Part shown: in pieces, positions 1-10,165 of the stretch
How positions within the stretch are numbered: position 1 is the stretch's first letter
Layout: every line of letters begins with the position of its first letter
DNA from: Acinetobacter haemolyticus CIP 64.3 = MTCC 9819
GTDB taxonomy: Bacteria > Pseudomonadota > Gammaproteobacteria > Pseudomonadales > Moraxellaceae
Length of the DNA: 64,000 nt
Direction: 5' to 3'
Assembly (NCBI RefSeq): GCF_000369065.1
Contig: NZ_KB849799.1
Span: 1 to 64,000 of the forward strand
Made by a program: the position numbers and the translations under genes
The notes under the pieces: model-generated
Databases searched by the model: none
What the model saw: only the letters and a program-made list of their open reading frames with translations
What the model was told of the DNA's origin: nothing

Positions 1-52
1 CAAAGTTAAGATGATGGTATGACAATTTTATATACTCCATAAACCCTTTAAA

Positions 53-373
53 TTAATTAGGTGGTTTATGTCGCACTTCAAGTTTTACTCTGCCATGATA
101 TCCTGTTGGATCTGCGAAAACACCAGAACATCCTTGAGATACCCAAAGATAGCCTGACTTGGGGTTAAATCCCCAAGTTCTATTTAAAATACAAGATGCG
201 TGAGAACTCTGATGGATTAATTGAGGCTTTTTTAATGATTTTGCATAACACTCATTATATTCAAAGTTTTTAGATTCACACTTAACTGTTGTTTCAGCAA
301 AAGTGTGATTACTAATACTTAAGCTAATTAAAATAAGTGTTAGCGATGTATAAAAATAGTTTTTTATTTTCAC
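53..373 (-). CDS. Exported DUF3011-like hypothetical protein
   Basis: A small exported protein of about 106 residues. The GTG at 371-373 is preferred as start because AGGGAG lies a few bases upstream of it; an in-frame GTG at 404-406 would add 11 residues and has no such site. After a hydrophobic signal segment ending near 'TFAE', the mature part has four regularly spaced cysteines and a Trp-Gly pattern (CESKNFEYNEC, CILNRTWGF, WVSQGCSG). This resembles DUF3011-type proteins that bind or decorate the envelope. The family match is from memory. The function is unknown. The next gene, on the same strand, is also exported and small, and the surroundings are very AT-rich. Confidence 0.6.
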   Translation of the reverse strand: MKIKNYFYTSLTLILISLSISNHTFAETTVKCESKNFEYNECYAKSLKKPQLIHQSSHASCILNRTWGFNPKSGYLWVSQGCSGVFADPTGYHGRVKLEVRHKPPN

Positions 374-445
374 GAATATCTCCCTTTTTTGTATAATGAA
401 AATCACATATGTGAAAATCTATTTTGATATAACAATTGATATATT

Positions 446-769
446 CTAGATGCATGTAAATGTAAGTTTGGCAACTCCGTTAACTAATAAATGGGACTTT
501 GTTTGATTTTTAATAATTTTTACTGTTTTATTCTTGTTGTTACAATATTTAGTAGCATTCTCCATTGCATAGCTTTCAGCGCCACCTTTTCTACCAGCTA
601 AAGGTGCAGCTTCAACAGCAGAAATATAATTTCCATGTTGATCAGTAGTGATTTCGGCATTATAGGTTAAACCCATTCCTCTAACTTTGGTTTTATCATT
701 TTGAACAGCACATCCTGTGGCCAATATTGCTGATAGAATTATTAACTCAGAAAACTTAATTATTTTCAT
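446..769 (-). CDS. Putative lipoprotein, unknown function
   Basis: A 107-residue protein with a short basic N-terminus, a hydrophobic stretch and a lipobox LATG-C at about residues 16-20, so it is probably lipidated and attached to a membrane. The mature part has two further cysteines (YCNNK and FTCI near the C-terminus) that could form a disulfide. No family is recognised. An AAGGAAAAATT stretch precedes the ATG. It lies 72 bases upstream of the DUF3011-like gene on the same strand, so the two may be co-transcribed. Confidence 0.6.
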   Translation of the reverse strand: MKIIKFSELIILSAILATGCAVQNDKTKVRGMGLTYNAEITTDQHGNYISAVEAAPLAGRKGGAESYAMENATKYCNNKNKTVKIIKNQTKSHLLVNGVAKLTFTCI

Positions 770-1090
770 AATTTTTCCTTATTTTTTGAATTAATTACTT
801 AAAAATTTAAAAAAGTTTTAAGTAATTAAATATTTTTATTCGGTTTTATAATCAACATAAATATAAAGATTAATAGTTAATTTATAAAATAAGAGAACTC
901 TGTTGTAAATGTCAATTGGTTGTTTTGTGATCGTTTATTTTATGGTGTTTGAATCATAGAAATTTATTATAAGGTATACACTAAGCATTGAATTTTATAG
1001 TAAATTGAAGCTTTATTGTGTAATTTTTATTTGTTTATTTAATGTAAGTACCTGTAAGTAAAGAATAAAATGTTAGTTTTGATTTGAAAA
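770..1090. other. AT-rich intergenic region without a gene
   Basis: About 320 bases between the lipoprotein gene, which starts here and reads leftward, and the 3' end of the Lrp-family gene. It is very rich in A and T and has stop codons in every frame. It must hold the promoter of the lipoprotein gene, but no confident -35/-10 pair, hairpin or RNA gene stands out. Confidence 0.5.
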
Positions 1091-1543
1091 CTATAGTGGC
1101 AATAAACGATTAAATACTACATTTTTCATGACAATTGTGGAGGTGAGGCGTTGTACGTTAGGTAGGGCTGACAAGCTATCATCATATAATTTTTGGAAAC
1201 TTGCTAAGTCTTTGGTGACTACATGTAGGAGGTAATCTGGATTGCCAAATAGACGTTGAGCTTGCGTTACATTTGCAATTTCACTCACTTTTTCTTCGAA
1301 ACTAGATAATGCCTTTTTGTCCCCATCTTTTAAAGTGACGAAAATAATTGCTGAAAAGTTCAAACCAATTTTGGATGCTTCCAAATCCGCATGATAGCCT
1401 TTGATAATTCCTGATTCTTCCAGTGCTTTCACACGACGATGACATGGAGATAGGCTGAGTCCAACTCTTTCTGCCAATTCAGTGATAGATAATCGTCCAT
1501 TTGCTTGTAGTTCAGCAATAATTCTCTTATCAATGCGATCCAT
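1091..1543 (-). CDS. Lrp/AsnC family transcriptional regulator
   Basis: A 150-residue member of the leucine-responsive/AsnC regulator family. Residues 3-50 form the winged helix-turn-helix (IDKRIIAELQANGRLSITELA..VGLS.S.CHRRVKALE), and residues 65-145 form the RAM/AsnC effector-binding domain. AAGGTAG lies upstream of the ATG. It is transcribed divergently from a LysE-type exporter about 150 bases away. This is the usual arrangement for a regulator that senses an amino acid and controls its exporter. The specific ligand cannot be read from the sequence. Confidence 0.9.
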   Translation of the reverse strand: MDRIDKRIIAELQANGRLSITELAERVGLSLSPCHRRVKALEESGIIKGYHADLEASKIGLNFSAIIFVTLKDGDKKALSSFEEKVSEIANVTQAQRLFGNPDYLLHVVTKDLASFQKLYDDSLSALPNVQRLTSTIVMKNVVFNRLLPL

Positions 1544-1694
1544 TTAGAAGAAACTACCTTTTAATTTTAAATGTATAGAAGTAATTAGAATAACATTTTA
1601 ATCATAAAAGCCTACTATCTCAAAGCAATATTTATCAATTGGTATAAATATCAAAGCTGAAAAATGACATGTTATTGAGGAATAGGGCTGCTTT

Positions 1695-2312
1695 ATGGAA
1701 TTAAGTGTGATATTGGCTTTTTGGAGTGTTTCAATTCTATTTGTGCTTACACCCGGTGCGGATTGGGCGTATGCAATTTTAGCAGGTATTGAGGGAAAGT
1801 TTGTTAGTACCGCCGTTACAGGATTGATTTTAGGGCATTTGATTGCAATTTTATGTGTTGCTGCAGGTGTAGGCTCACTCTTAAACCATTTTCCGATTCT
1901 ACTGACGGCAATGACAGTGTTAGGTGCGGGATATTTACTGTGGATGGGAGTTCATCTGTTATTGCAGCCAGCAACTATTTCACACACTGATGGACAAAAT
2001 CAATCATTAATGAATGCTAAAGCATGGTTGATTAAAGGTGTGGGGATTAGCGGTTTAAATCCCAAAGTACTGCTTTTGTTTTTTGCGTTGTTACCACCAT
2101 TTATACATCCCAAAATGGCACTTTCTCCAACAATACAAATCATGATGTTAGGGATGATTCATTTACTGAGTTGTGCTGTGGTGTATATGTTAGTAGGCGT
2201 GGCAGCAAAAAAATTATTGAGAACACGGCCTGCAGCAGTAAAAATTGTGAGTCGTGTTTCAGGTGGCTTGATGGTCCTGATTGCATTAATTTTAGTGGTC
2301 GGGCAAGTTTGA
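1695..2312 (+). CDS. LysE/RhtB family amino-acid exporter
   Basis: A 205-residue inner-membrane protein of the LysE superfamily, with about six hydrophobic segments. It has the family's N-terminal pattern of a hydrophobic helix followed by LTPGADWAYAI (residues 18-28) and a second conserved segment GISGLNPKVLLLFFALLPPFI (about 116-136). Family members export amino acids or homoserine lactones by proton antiport. The divergent Lrp-family gene is the likely regulator. Substrate unknown. Confidence 0.85.
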   Translation: MELSVILAFWSVSILFVLTPGADWAYAILAGIEGKFVSTAVTGLILGHLIAILCVAAGVGSLLNHFPILLTAMTVLGAGYLLWMGVHLLLQPATISHTDGQNQSLMNAKAWLIKGVGISGLNPKVLLLFFALLPPFIHPKMALSPTIQIMMLGMIHLLSCAVVYMLVGVAAKKLLRTRPAAVKIVSRVSGGLMVLIALILVVGQV

Positions 2313-2325
2313 GAAAATTAAAATA

Positions 2326-2352
2326 GGAATCCATAAACAGATTATGGATTCC
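2326..2352. terminator. Bidirectional hairpin terminator between LysE gene and dapC
   Basis: A perfect 11-bp inverted repeat (GGAATCCATAA at 2326-2336, TTATGGATTCC at 2342-2352) with a 5-base loop. It sits between two convergent genes. The flanking U-tracts are weak on both strands, so termination is inferred mainly from the stem and its position. Confidence 0.6.
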
Positions 2353-2366
2353 ATTGGTCATCTAAA

Positions 2367-3536
2367 TTAAAGAATTGATTTTAGTCGTTTGACCACTTCT
2401 TCACATTGTGCCAAATCTGCAACCAACGCCATTCGAACATGACCTTCGCCTGGGTTACCTTGTTCAGTATCTCGAGAAAGATAACGACCGGGCAAAACTT
2501 TAATGTGGGCTTTTTCCATGAGCATTTTGGCAAAAGTTTCATCATTATCTACTTTTAACCAATAATAGAAGCCAGCATCTGGTTTTTGTAAAGGTAGCAG
2601 ATGACCAAGCTCAGATTGGAATAAATCAAACTTAGCACGGTATTGTTGACGATTCTCTTCAACGTGTGCTTCGTCATTCCAAGCTGAAATGGATGCCAAT
2701 TGATGCTGAACTGGCATTGCAGCGCCATGATAGGTGCGATATTGCAGATAAGGTTTTAATAAAGCTGCATCTCCAGCCACAAAACCAGAACGCATACCAG
2801 GCAAGTTGGAACGTTTAGAAAGTGAGTGAAATACGATGCAATTCTTGTAATCATCACGTCCCATTTCTGCGCAAACTTCTAATAGTCCAACAGGTGCTTG
2901 ATCAAACCAAAGTTCCGAATAACATTCATCAGATGCAATCACAAAATTATATTGGTCTGACAAAGTGATTAATTTTTTAAATTGGTCTTTTGACAGTACG
3001 GTTCCCGTTGGATTACCCGGTGTACACACAAACAATAATGCTGTTTTTTCCCAAACTTCAGCTGGGACGGCATCAAAATCGCCTAAATAGCCATTTTCTT
3101 CAGTGCAATTGATGAAATAAGGTTTAGCACCTGCAAGTAGTGCAGCGCCTTCGTATATTTGATAGAACGGATTTGGCATCACGATATAAGGTTGATCTTC
3201 ACGTTTGATGAGTGATTGCACAAACGAAAAAATACCTTCACGTGTTCCAGAAACAGGCAGAATATGATCTTCTGCACTGATAGTGTTCAATTTAAAACGG
3301 TTTGTCAGCCATTGTGCAATACTTTGGCGCAACTCAGGTAAGCCTTTACTATTTGGGTATGTAGATAAATGTGCGAAATTATCAATAATGGCTTGTTTAA
3401 CGAACTCGGGTGCTGGATGTTTTGGCTCACCAATTGAGAGTGGAATCAATGGTAAGTTGGCAGGTTGCACATCTTTAAAAAGTTGATTTAACTTTTCAAA
3501 AGGATAAGGATGCAATAGAGACAAGCTTGAGTTCAT
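2367..3536 (-). CDS. dapC: Succinyldiaminopimelate aminotransferase
   Basis: A 389-residue class I/II aminotransferase. The PLP-binding lysine is in SLSKRSNLPGMRSGF (about residue 241), and earlier motifs include CTPGNPTGTVLS and ASDECYSELWF. The overall pattern matches DapC, which makes N-succinyl-LL-diaminopimelate from N-succinyl-2-amino-6-ketopimelate with glutamate as amino donor, in lysine and peptidoglycan precursor synthesis. It lies directly downstream of glnD on the same strand; dapC and glnD neighbour each other in several proteobacteria. A general aminotransferase specificity cannot be excluded. Confidence 0.85.
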   Translation of the reverse strand: MNSSLSLLHPYPFEKLNQLFKDVQPANLPLIPLSIGEPKHPAPEFVKQAIIDNFAHLSTYPNSKGLPELRQSIAQWLTNRFKLNTISAEDHILPVSGTREGIFSFVQSLIKREDQPYIVMPNPFYQIYEGAALLAGAKPYFINCTEENGYLGDFDAVPAEVWEKTALLFVCTPGNPTGTVLSKDQFKKLITLSDQYNFVIASDECYSELWFDQAPVGLLEVCAEMGRDDYKNCIVFHSLSKRSNLPGMRSGFVAGDAALLKPYLQYRTYHGAAMPVQHQLASISAWNDEAHVEENRQQYRAKFDLFQSELGHLLPLQKPDAGFYYWLKVDNDETFAKMLMEKAHIKVLPGRYLSRDTEQGNPGEGHVRMALVADLAQCEEVVKRLKSIL

Positions 3537-3569
3537 TTAAACGTTACCAAAAGTAAGAATGAAAAGTTC

Positions 3570-3608
3570 CCCCTTTTGAAAAAGGGGATGCGGAGCTACA
3601 ACTCCGCA
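3570..3608. repeat. Twin hairpins between glnD and dapC
   Basis: Two adjacent inverted repeats in the glnD-dapC gap: CCCCTTTT/AAAAGGGG (3570-3587, 2-base loop) and TGCGGAG/CTCCGCA (3589-3608, 6-base loop). Neither has a clear U-tract in the minus-strand transcript. They look more like a small intergenic palindrome of the REP type, or an RNA-processing site, than a simple terminator. Confidence 0.5.
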
Positions 3609-3616
3609 AAGTGTTT

Positions 3617-6283
3617 TTAAGATGGATTACAAATTTGATTAGAAGCCTCATCCAATGCTGCTTTTAATGTTTCAGCAAAAGTCTTTACTTCTTCATCGGT
3701 GAGCAATACACCATTTTTCTTGGTGACAAAGAAAATATCTTCTGCGCGCTCACCAAGCGTTGCAATTTTGGCAGAATGAATATCTAAGCCTTGCAACATG
3801 AATAATCCACCAATACGAGCCAATAGGCCCGGTTGATCTAGTGTTGAGATTTCAACCATATGCTGTTGTAAAGCAGGGTTGAGTACAATATCAACCGTGT
3901 TTTGTATATCAAAATGACGTAAATGACGAGGAATACGACGTTGCATGATACCCGGATATTGATCAGGGTGACTCAATGCCTCAACTAAAGCAGCTTTAAC
4001 TTTGCGCTCACGCTCTGGGTCGGTCAATAACGTCCCAAAGCGATCAAGCACCAAATAAGTATCTAAGCTAAAAGCAGTAGATGCTGTAATAATTCTAGCA
4101 TCTTGGACATCGAGATTCATACGATCAAGAACAGCTACCGTTGTTGCAAATAAGTTCGGTTGATCGCGTGTATAAATAAAGATCTGAACCGCATCATCAG
4201 CAGCGTTACGGTGCGCACGGAGTAGAACCAAAGGTTCTGGATTATCACCATGTTGCAATATTGCTTGAGTGTGCCATGCGATTTCATTGGCTGACTCTTT
4301 AACAAAGTATTCATCACCAAGCTCTTGCCAAACTTTTTCAACTTCGGCGAGGGAGAAATCATTGACCAATAATTCACTGGCAGCAAATTTGGTGTCTTCA
4401 ATCAGCATTTGGTAATCAACAGGACGACCTAAACCCGACCGAATCACATCGCGTGAATAAGTATAAAGCTGACGCATGAGCGATGCGCGCCAAGTGTTCC
4501 ATAGTTTTGGATTGGTTGCATTGATATCTGCTACGGTCAAAGTGTAGAGATAATCTAAATGTTCCATATCACCGATTTTTTCAGCAAACTCTTTGACTTC
4601 ATCTGGATCAGAAATATCTTTTTTCTGCGCCGTGAGTGACATGAGAAGGTGATTATTGATCAACCATGCAACCAGTTTACACTCGCGTTCAGTAAAACCA
4701 TGGGTGCGGCAGAATTCGATAGCATCGAGTGCACCGAGTTCACTATGATCACCACCACGTCCTTTTGCAATATCATGGAAAATTGCAGCTAGATAAACAA
4801 TGTCATGGCGTGCAATTCGTTGGAAAACAGAGCTTACAACAGAGAATTCTTTGGCAAATTCAGGTTCTTTAAAGCGACTTAGATTACGTAGTAGCAATAA
4901 AGTATGTGCATCGACGGTATAAATATGGAATAAATCGTATTGCATTAATCCGGTGATTTGTCCAAAAGCTGGAATGTAATTACCCAATACACCATAACGT
5001 TTCATTGAAACCATTGTTTCATATAAACGATGAGGTGATCGAATAATAGACATGAATAGTGCTTGATGGGCAGGATTGTCACGGAAACGTTGATCAATAC
5101 GTTTTGCCGCAAGTACTAATAAACGTAAGGTACGTGCACGTATACCGGTAATTTCAGGTCGATTTGCCAGTAAATAGAATAATTCTAAAATAGCACTCGG
5201 TTCTTCTGAAAACACTTTGTGATGTTGTACTGCTAATTTGCCATCTACGATTTTAAAACGTTCATTAATATCGATAATATGACGTTCATAGTCTGGTAGA
5301 CGAGGGGTAATCACGGATTCATTGAAATACGCCAGTAGCATTTCATTCAGGGTTGAGACCTGTTGCGCTGTGCGATAATAACGCTTCATGAATTGTTCAA
5401 CTGCAAAGTTTACAGGTTGACCTTCTTCTCGCACATAACCAAATTTTGCAGCAATATCTCTCTGATATTCAAACAATAAGCGGTTTTCATCACGTTTGGC
5501 GAGGCGATGTAAATGGGTGCGAATTTCCCACAAAAAGCTTTCCGCTTCTTCTAATACAGCTAGTTCGAACTCAGTAATAAAACCAAGATGTACAAGATCA
5601 TAAATACGGTTTACACGGAAATGACGTTTTGCAATCCAACCAATTTGATTAATATCTCGAATACCACCGGGTGCATTTTTAATATCAGGTTCTAAATTAC
5701 TTTCTGTATTGTTATGTTGAGCATAGCGTTTTGCTTGTTCTTGCATTTTTGCGTCATAGAACGTTTGATCCGTCCATGTTTGCGCAACAATTCGACGGGG
5801 CCATTTTGCAAGTTGTTCATTGCCGGTAATTAAGCGAGCTTCAATCAATGTTGTTGCAACGGTTAAGTCATTACTCGCTTGTTCAACACAGTTTTGAATG
5901 GTGCGGACACTAATGCCCGGTTTGAAGTTGCCAACATCCCAAAGTGATGAAATAAATGTGGAAATAAGTTTCTCTTGATCTTCACTTATTTCATCTTCAG
6001 ATAAAATCATGATATCCGTATCGGAATACGGAAGCATCTCATGGCGACCATAACCACCAACAGCAAATAAACCCAATTCAGTTTGATCTAATCCAGCATG
6101 ATTCCAAAGGAATATAAGTGCTTCATCGATAGAATTTGATCTTGCTTTGATGACATCACGAATCGACTGACCATTTTCATAGCTCTCTTGTAACTGCTTT
6201 TCTACATCTGTTCGCCATTGATTAATAGCTTGAATGTCATGATGACTGGTCACGTAGTTTAGCAATGGAGATGTATTGATCAT
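3617..6283 (-). CDS. glnD: [Protein-PII] uridylyltransferase / uridylyl-removing enzyme
   Basis: An 888-residue bifunctional sensor of glutamine. It adds UMP to PII proteins when glutamine is low and removes it when glutamine is high, so it controls glutamine synthetase and the Ntr response. The nucleotidyltransferase signature [17 protein letters not shown] is at residues 76-92. The HD-domain metal-binding motif ([16 protein letters not shown]) is near 500-515. Two C-terminal ACT repeats (about 710-790 and 815-885) bind glutamine. The length is normal for the family. It lies between purT and dapC, all on the minus strand, with short hairpins in both gaps. Confidence 0.97.
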   Translation of the reverse strand: MINTSPLLNYVTSHHDIQAINQWRTDVEKQLQESYENGQSIRDVIKARSNSIDEALIFLWNHAGLDQTELGLFAVGGYGRHEMLPYSDTDIMILSEDEISEDQEKLISTFISSLWDVGNFKPGISVRTIQNCVEQASNDLTVATTLIEARLITGNEQLAKWPRRIVAQTWTDQTFYDAKMQEQAKRYAQHNNTESNLEPDIKNAPGGIRDINQIGWIAKRHFRVNRIYDLVHLGFITEFELAVLEEAESFLWEIRTHLHRLAKRDENRLLFEYQRDIAAKFGYVREEGQPVNFAVEQFMKRYYRTAQQVSTLNEMLLAYFNESVITPRLPDYERHIIDINERFKIVDGKLAVQHHKVFSEEPSAILELFYLLANRPEITGIRARTLRLLVLAAKRIDQRFRDNPAHQALFMSIIRSPHRLYETMVSMKRYGVLGNYIPAFGQITGLMQYDLFHIYTVDAHTLLLLRNLSRFKEPEFAKEFSVVSSVFQRIARHDIVYLAAIFHDIAKGRGGDHSELGALDAIEFCRTHGFTERECKLVAWLINNHLLMSLTAQKKDISDPDEVKEFAEKIGDMEHLDYLYTLTVADINATNPKLWNTWRASLMRQLYTYSRDVIRSGLGRPVDYQMLIEDTKFAASELLVNDFSLAEVEKVWQELGDEYFVKESANEIAWHTQAILQHGDNPEPLVLLRAHRNAADDAVQIFIYTRDQPNLFATTVAVLDRMNLDVQDARIITASTAFSLDTYLVLDRFGTLLTDPERERKVKAALVEALSHPDQYPGIMQRRIPRHLRHFDIQNTVDIVLNPALQQHMVEISTLDQPGLLARIGGLFMLQGLDIHSAKIATLGERAEDIFFVTKKNGVLLTDEEVKTFAETLKAALDEASNQICNPS

Positions 6284-6306
6284 GAAAATGGGTCTTCTAT
6301 CAAAGT

Positions 6307-6326
6307 CCCTCTTGATTGCAAGAGGG
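6307..6326. repeat. Intergenic hairpin between purT and glnD
   Basis: A perfect 8-bp inverted repeat, CCCTCTTG (6307-6314) and CAAGAGGG (6319-6326), with a 4-base loop in the short purT-glnD gap. No U-tract follows on the minus strand. It resembles the C-run/G-run hairpin downstream of glnD, so both may be copies of a small intergenic palindrome, or they may reduce read-through. Confidence 0.45.
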
Positions 6327-6337
6327 GTTAGGATTGT

Positions 6338-7546
6338 TTAAGCGTTTGTTTCTACACTCACTTGGTCAGCTGCTTGTTGTGCTAACTCACGTGCCAAATC
6401 TGTGGTTTCAGCACGTGCAGTCGCGACGCCCATGCGACGACGTTTAAAGCCTTCTGGTTTACCAAATAGACGCAAGTCCGTGTTCGGGTTTGCTAAAGCA
6501 AGATTTACGCCAGAGAAGCTTAAGTTGTTTGCATCCACACCTGCATAAATCACTGCGCTCGCTGCGGTACTATGACGTGCTGTATTCACAGGTAAACCTA
6601 AGATTGCACGCGCATGTAACTCAAATTCACTTTGAAATTGAGAAGCTAAAGTTACAAGACCAGTATCATGTGGACGAGGAGATACCTCACTAAACCAGAC
6701 TTGATCACCTTTGATGAATAACTCTACACCAAAAATACCACAGCCGCCCAATGCTGTAGTGACTTTATTGGCAATGCGTTTTGACTCTTGTAATGCAGTT
6801 GCTGTCATCGGTTGAGGCTGCCAACTTTCTACATAGTCACCAGCATCTTGACGGTGACCGATTGGATCACAGTAATGGGTCTCGATTTCACCTGTTTCAG
6901 GATTTTTGGCGCGTACCGTCAGTAAGGTAATCTCAAAATCGAAATCAATTTGCGATTCAACAATAACTGTGCCTTGATTGACACGTCCACCTTGCATTGC
7001 ATATTCCCATGCTGCATCAACTTCATTGAAGCTTTTTACGCGAGACTGACCTTTACCAGATGAAGACATTACAGGTTTTACAAAGTTTGGATAGCCAATA
7101 TCATCACAGGCAGCTCGGAAGCTTTCAAGGGTGTTGGCAAAACGATAAGCGGAAGTTGGTAAACCAAGTTCCTCTGCTGCTAAACGACGAATACCTTCTC
7201 GGTTCATGGTCAAGTTAACGGCTTTTGCAGAAGGAATTACAGTTGCTATTTCATTTTGTTCAATCTCAACGAGTACTTCAGTTGCAATCGCTTCGATTTC
7301 AGGAACAATTAAATTAGGTTGAATTGTTTCGATAAGTTTTTTTAATTCAGCAGGATCAGCCATATTGAGCGTATAAGCGTAATGCGCTACTTGCATTGCA
7401 GGTGCATGATCATAACGATCTGCAGCATGGACTTCGACACCTAAGCGCTGTAGAGAAATAACAACTTCTTTACCTAGCTCTCCAGAACCTAACAGTAAAA
7501 CCTTAAATGCAGAAGATTGAAGTGGAGTTCCTAGAGTGACGCTCAT
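6338..7546 (-). CDS. purT: Formate-dependent phosphoribosylglycinamide formyltransferase
   Basis: A 402-residue ATP-grasp enzyme that makes formyl-GAR from GAR, formate and ATP. It is the folate-independent alternative to PurN in purine synthesis. The N-terminal nucleotide-binding loop is [11 protein letters not shown] (about residues 18-28). The ATP-grasp domain includes [11 protein letters not shown] (about 158-168), and the C-terminal metal/ATP site includes [14 protein letters not shown]. Length and motifs match the family throughout. Confidence 0.96.
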   Translation of the reverse strand: MSVTLGTPLQSSAFKVLLLGSGELGKEVVISLQRLGVEVHAADRYDHAPAMQVAHYAYTLNMADPAELKKLIETIQPNLIVPEIEAIATEVLVEIEQNEIATVIPSAKAVNLTMNREGIRRLAAEELGLPTSAYRFANTLESFRAACDDIGYPNFVKPVMSSSGKGQSRVKSFNEVDAAWEYAMQGGRVNQGTVIVESQIDFDFEITLLTVRAKNPETGEIETHYCDPIGHRQDAGDYVESWQPQPMTATALQESKRIANKVTTALGGCGIFGVELFIKGDQVWFSEVSPRPHDTGLVTLASQFQSEFELHARAILGLPVNTARHSTAASAVIYAGVDANNLSFSGVNLALANPNTDLRLFGKPEGFKRRRMGVATARAETTDLARELAQQAADQVSVETNA

Positions 7547-7675
7547 GCGAATAATCCTATCCTGAGTAATTTGTGTTTAAGCATAGCAGAACTTTTTATG
7601 GAATTAAGCTTGTGTTAGACAAAAAACATGGTTTTTGTTAGACAAAAAAGAATGATCTAAATACCCGCAATCTGC

Positions 7676-8065
7676 TTAGACATTGACATCATAATTCAGT
7701 TCTAATTCATCAGCATTTTTTCCACGAATCCCCCAATGATTTTTCGGTGTTTCAAAAATAGTAATTTCAATATCTTGTGGTGATATATCACACAAGTTTT
7801 GGATATTCGAAAATATGGTTTGAATGAGTTTTTGTTTTGCCTCGATTGATCGGCCTTCAAACATGGAAATTTCAATAATGACGTAATGATCGCTGCGATC
7901 ATCTGGATAAACAAAGTTTTCTGGTTCCATAGGAATAAAGCGCTGAAACTTCTTTTCAATTGGATAAGCTAAACTTGTCACTAATGCTTGATGAATGGCT
8001 TCAGACAATCTCGGTCTAAATTGCGTGATCGTTTGATTTAATGCATAAATTTTTATTTGTGACAT
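7676..8065 (-). CDS. Tautomerase_2-like protein without the N-terminal proline
   Basis: A 129-residue protein starting MSQIKIYAL, with ATG at 8063-8065 and GGAG about 10 bases upstream. An in-frame extension to 8143 is unlikely to be translated. The body, with RSDHYVIIEISMFEGRS followed by a KQKLIQTIF helix and a DIEITIFETPKNHWGIRG end, matches the 4-oxalocrotonate tautomerase-like family of about 130 residues (Tautomerase_2). Those enzymes normally use Pro-1, exposed after removal of Met. Here residue 2 is serine, so ordinary Pro-1 chemistry is not expected. Substrate unknown. Confidence 0.7.
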   Translation of the reverse strand: MSQIKIYALNQTITQFRPRLSEAIHQALVTSLAYPIEKKFQRFIPMEPENFVYPDDRSDHYVIIEISMFEGRSIEAKQKLIQTIFSNIQNLCDISPQDIEITIFETPKNHWGIRGKNADELELNYDVNV

Positions 8066-8336
8066 AAGTAATTTACTCCATAAGTTATAAAAGTTTATGT
8101 AAGATTTGAAATGATGCTTTATACCTTCTTTATTCTTTTTCACATATTGAAAGTAACAAAAGAAATTGTTGTTAAAAGATGATGATTGGGAGGAGCTAAT
8201 TTAAGAGAATAAGTCAACATACTACATCAGTCTAGTCATTGGTTCGCTGGTATGATTGATAAATCAGTAACAAAGATTGAGAATTATTTCTAAATTGACT
8301 AGCATTAGTCGCAAAAGTTTTGGTGACTGTTTTCAG

Positions 8337-8801
8337 ATGTTAAAGAAAAAAAGCTGTATCAGCGCAATGGTGTTATGTACCCCCTTATTACTTATTGCAT
8401 GTGGTAATGGGAATAATGAACCTGAAAAAAAGGTTGAGATCAAACCTGCGCCGAAACTGACAAATGATGCAACTGCATATGCAAATGCAGCTTGGCAATT
8501 AATCAATGAGATTGATTCACTTGTTTATGACAAGAAAATCGATGAAATAGAAGAAGAAGTAAGAAAGCCGCTGCGCCAATTGAGTACTGATTGGCGCATC
8601 AATGTCAAAATGACCGATTCGGTTACTGAAGGAAAATACGCGTTGTGCCGAAAAGCGCTTACTAGTCTAGATAGTTGGGCTAGAGATGTGCTCGCCAATG
8701 CCAACAGCGCAACTCAAAAGCAAGCAGACTATGAAAGAGACAAAAACCAGTGTAAAGGTGCGATTGATAATCCAGCATTAGGGAATACCTCGCCCAAATA
8801 G
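8337..8801 (+). CDS. Putative lipoprotein, unknown function
   Basis: A lipoprotein of about 154 residues starting at ATG 8337 (MLKKKSCISAMVL). A TTG 60 bases further upstream in frame would put a non-signal segment before the export signal, so it was not chosen. The lipobox is LIAC-G near residue 22. The mature chain is acidic and lysine-rich and predicted helical, with two cysteines (ALCRKAL and NQCKG). No family is recognised. No convincing ribosome binding site was seen. Confidence 0.65.
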   Translation: MLKKKSCISAMVLCTPLLLIACGNGNNEPEKKVEIKPAPKLTNDATAYANAAWQLINEIDSLVYDKKIDEIEEEVRKPLRQLSTDWRINVKMTDSVTEGKYALCRKALTSLDSWARDVLANANSATQKQADYERDKNQCKGAIDNPALGNTSPK

Positions 8802-8939
8802 TTTACTATTCCTAAGGTTATAAATTGTAAAGAAATAGTTCTGAAATTTTGTTGAAATGATTGACTCATAGCCATGGAGAACGTAGGATAAATTTCCTAA
8901 ATTGTATAAGGAACCTGTGGTTAAAAGCCAAGTTCTCAT

Positions 8940-10070
8940 ATGGATACTCCCAGTTTAATTTCAGAAACTTTTGGACAATTTTCTTTTGCTTCAGCCCTTA
9001 GTGGTGACGCATTACTCTTATTGCTATATGTTGTTTTAGCATTATTTTTTTCTTTTTTATGTTCGATTGCTGAAGCAACATTACTCAGTATTACGCCAAG
9101 TTATATTGCTGGTTTAAAGGAAACTGATCCTAAAAAAGCTGAACAGTTAAGACGTTTAAAAGAAGATAATATAGATCAATCCTTGGCTGCGATTCTAACC
9201 GTAAATACCATAGCTCATACTGTCGGTGCGATAGGTGCTGGTGCTAAGGCGATCTCAGTATTTGGTCAAGTGTGGTTCGGTGTTTTCTCCGCAGTCATGA
9301 CCTTATTGATTCTGTTCCTTTCAGAAATCATTCCTAAAACACTTGGTGCTGTATATTGGCGCCAATTGGCTTCCTTTACAGGTATTTATGTCAATTTCCT
9401 TATTAAAACTATGTACCCATTAATTGTTGTTTCAGAAAAGTTAACCAAACTCATTTCTGGCGATAAAAAAGCGCAACAATTCAGTCGTGATGAGTTCGTA
9501 GCGATGGCGGGTATTGGTAAAGAAGAAGGGATGTTGAATGATCGAGAGTCTAAAATCATTAGAAACCTCTTTTTATTCAAATCATTTGATGCCAGTACGG
9601 TAATGACACCGAGAATTGTTGTTTCAGCCTTACAAAAAGATCTAACGGTGGATGAAGCACTTGCGATACCAACTGTCTCAAATTTTTCACGCTTACCAAT
9701 CTATGAAGATGATCTAGATAGCGTAGTGGGTTTTGTGTTACGTGAAGATTTGTTAGTGGCAAAGAACAAAGAACAGGGCGAACATTCAATTAATGAATTT
9801 CGTCGTGAATTGATCACAGTCATGGCAAAGACCCCTTTATCTAGATTAATGGAAATCTTATTGGAACAACGACAGCATATTGCTTTGGTCGTTGGCGAAT
9901 ATGGAGATACCAAAGGTGTGGTGACCTTAGAGGATGTTGTTGAAACGCTCTTAGGGATTGAAATTCTTGATGAAGGTGACAAAGTCGAGGATATGCAAAA
10001 ATTGGCAAGACAGCTTTGGGAAAAGCGTGTTGGAAAGATGGGGATTCATTTAGAGTCGCCATTTAAATAG
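8940..10070 (+). CDS. CNNM/CBS-domain membrane protein (hemolysin-like family)
   Basis: A 376-residue inner-membrane protein. Residues 20-190 form the CNNM (DUF21) transmembrane domain, with several hydrophobic helices and the SEIIPKTLGA motif (about 124-133). Residues 215-340 contain a CBS pair, including TVMTPRIVVSAL and the GVVTLEDVVETLLG signature. Relatives transport or sense Mg2+/Co2+. The protein ends soon after the CBS pair and lacks the C-terminal CorC/HlyC domain of longer members. It appears to be a single-gene unit with a hairpin terminator downstream. Confidence 0.85.
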   Translation: MDTPSLISETFGQFSFASALSGDALLLLLYVVLALFFSFLCSIAEATLLSITPSYIAGLKETDPKKAEQLRRLKEDNIDQSLAAILTVNTIAHTVGAIGAGAKAISVFGQVWFGVFSAVMTLLILFLSEIIPKTLGAVYWRQLASFTGIYVNFLIKTMYPLIVVSEKLTKLISGDKKAQQFSRDEFVAMAGIGKEEGMLNDRESKIIRNLFLFKSFDASTVMTPRIVVSALQKDLTVDEALAIPTVSNFSRLPIYEDDLDSVVGFVLREDLLVAKNKEQGEHSINEFRRELITVMAKTPLSRLMEILLEQRQHIALVVGEYGDTKGVVTLEDVVETLLGIEILDEGDKVEDMQKLARQLWEKRVGKMGIHLESPFK

Positions 10071-10120
10071 ATTTTTTAAATCTGTGTCGATCGCTTGTTG
10101 GCATTGAACTGTGAATCTAT

Positions 10121-10164
10121 AACCTGTGTAATTGTTTTTAAACAATACTTACATTACACAGGTT
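10121..10164. terminator. Long nested hairpin, bidirectional terminator
   Basis: A perfect 12-bp stem (10121-10132 with 10153-10164) encloses a second small inverted repeat, ATTGTTT/AAACAAT, in its loop. Five T residues follow on the plus strand. It lies between the convergent CNNM gene and the interrupted regulator and can serve both. Confidence 0.7.
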
Positions 10165-10165
10165 T

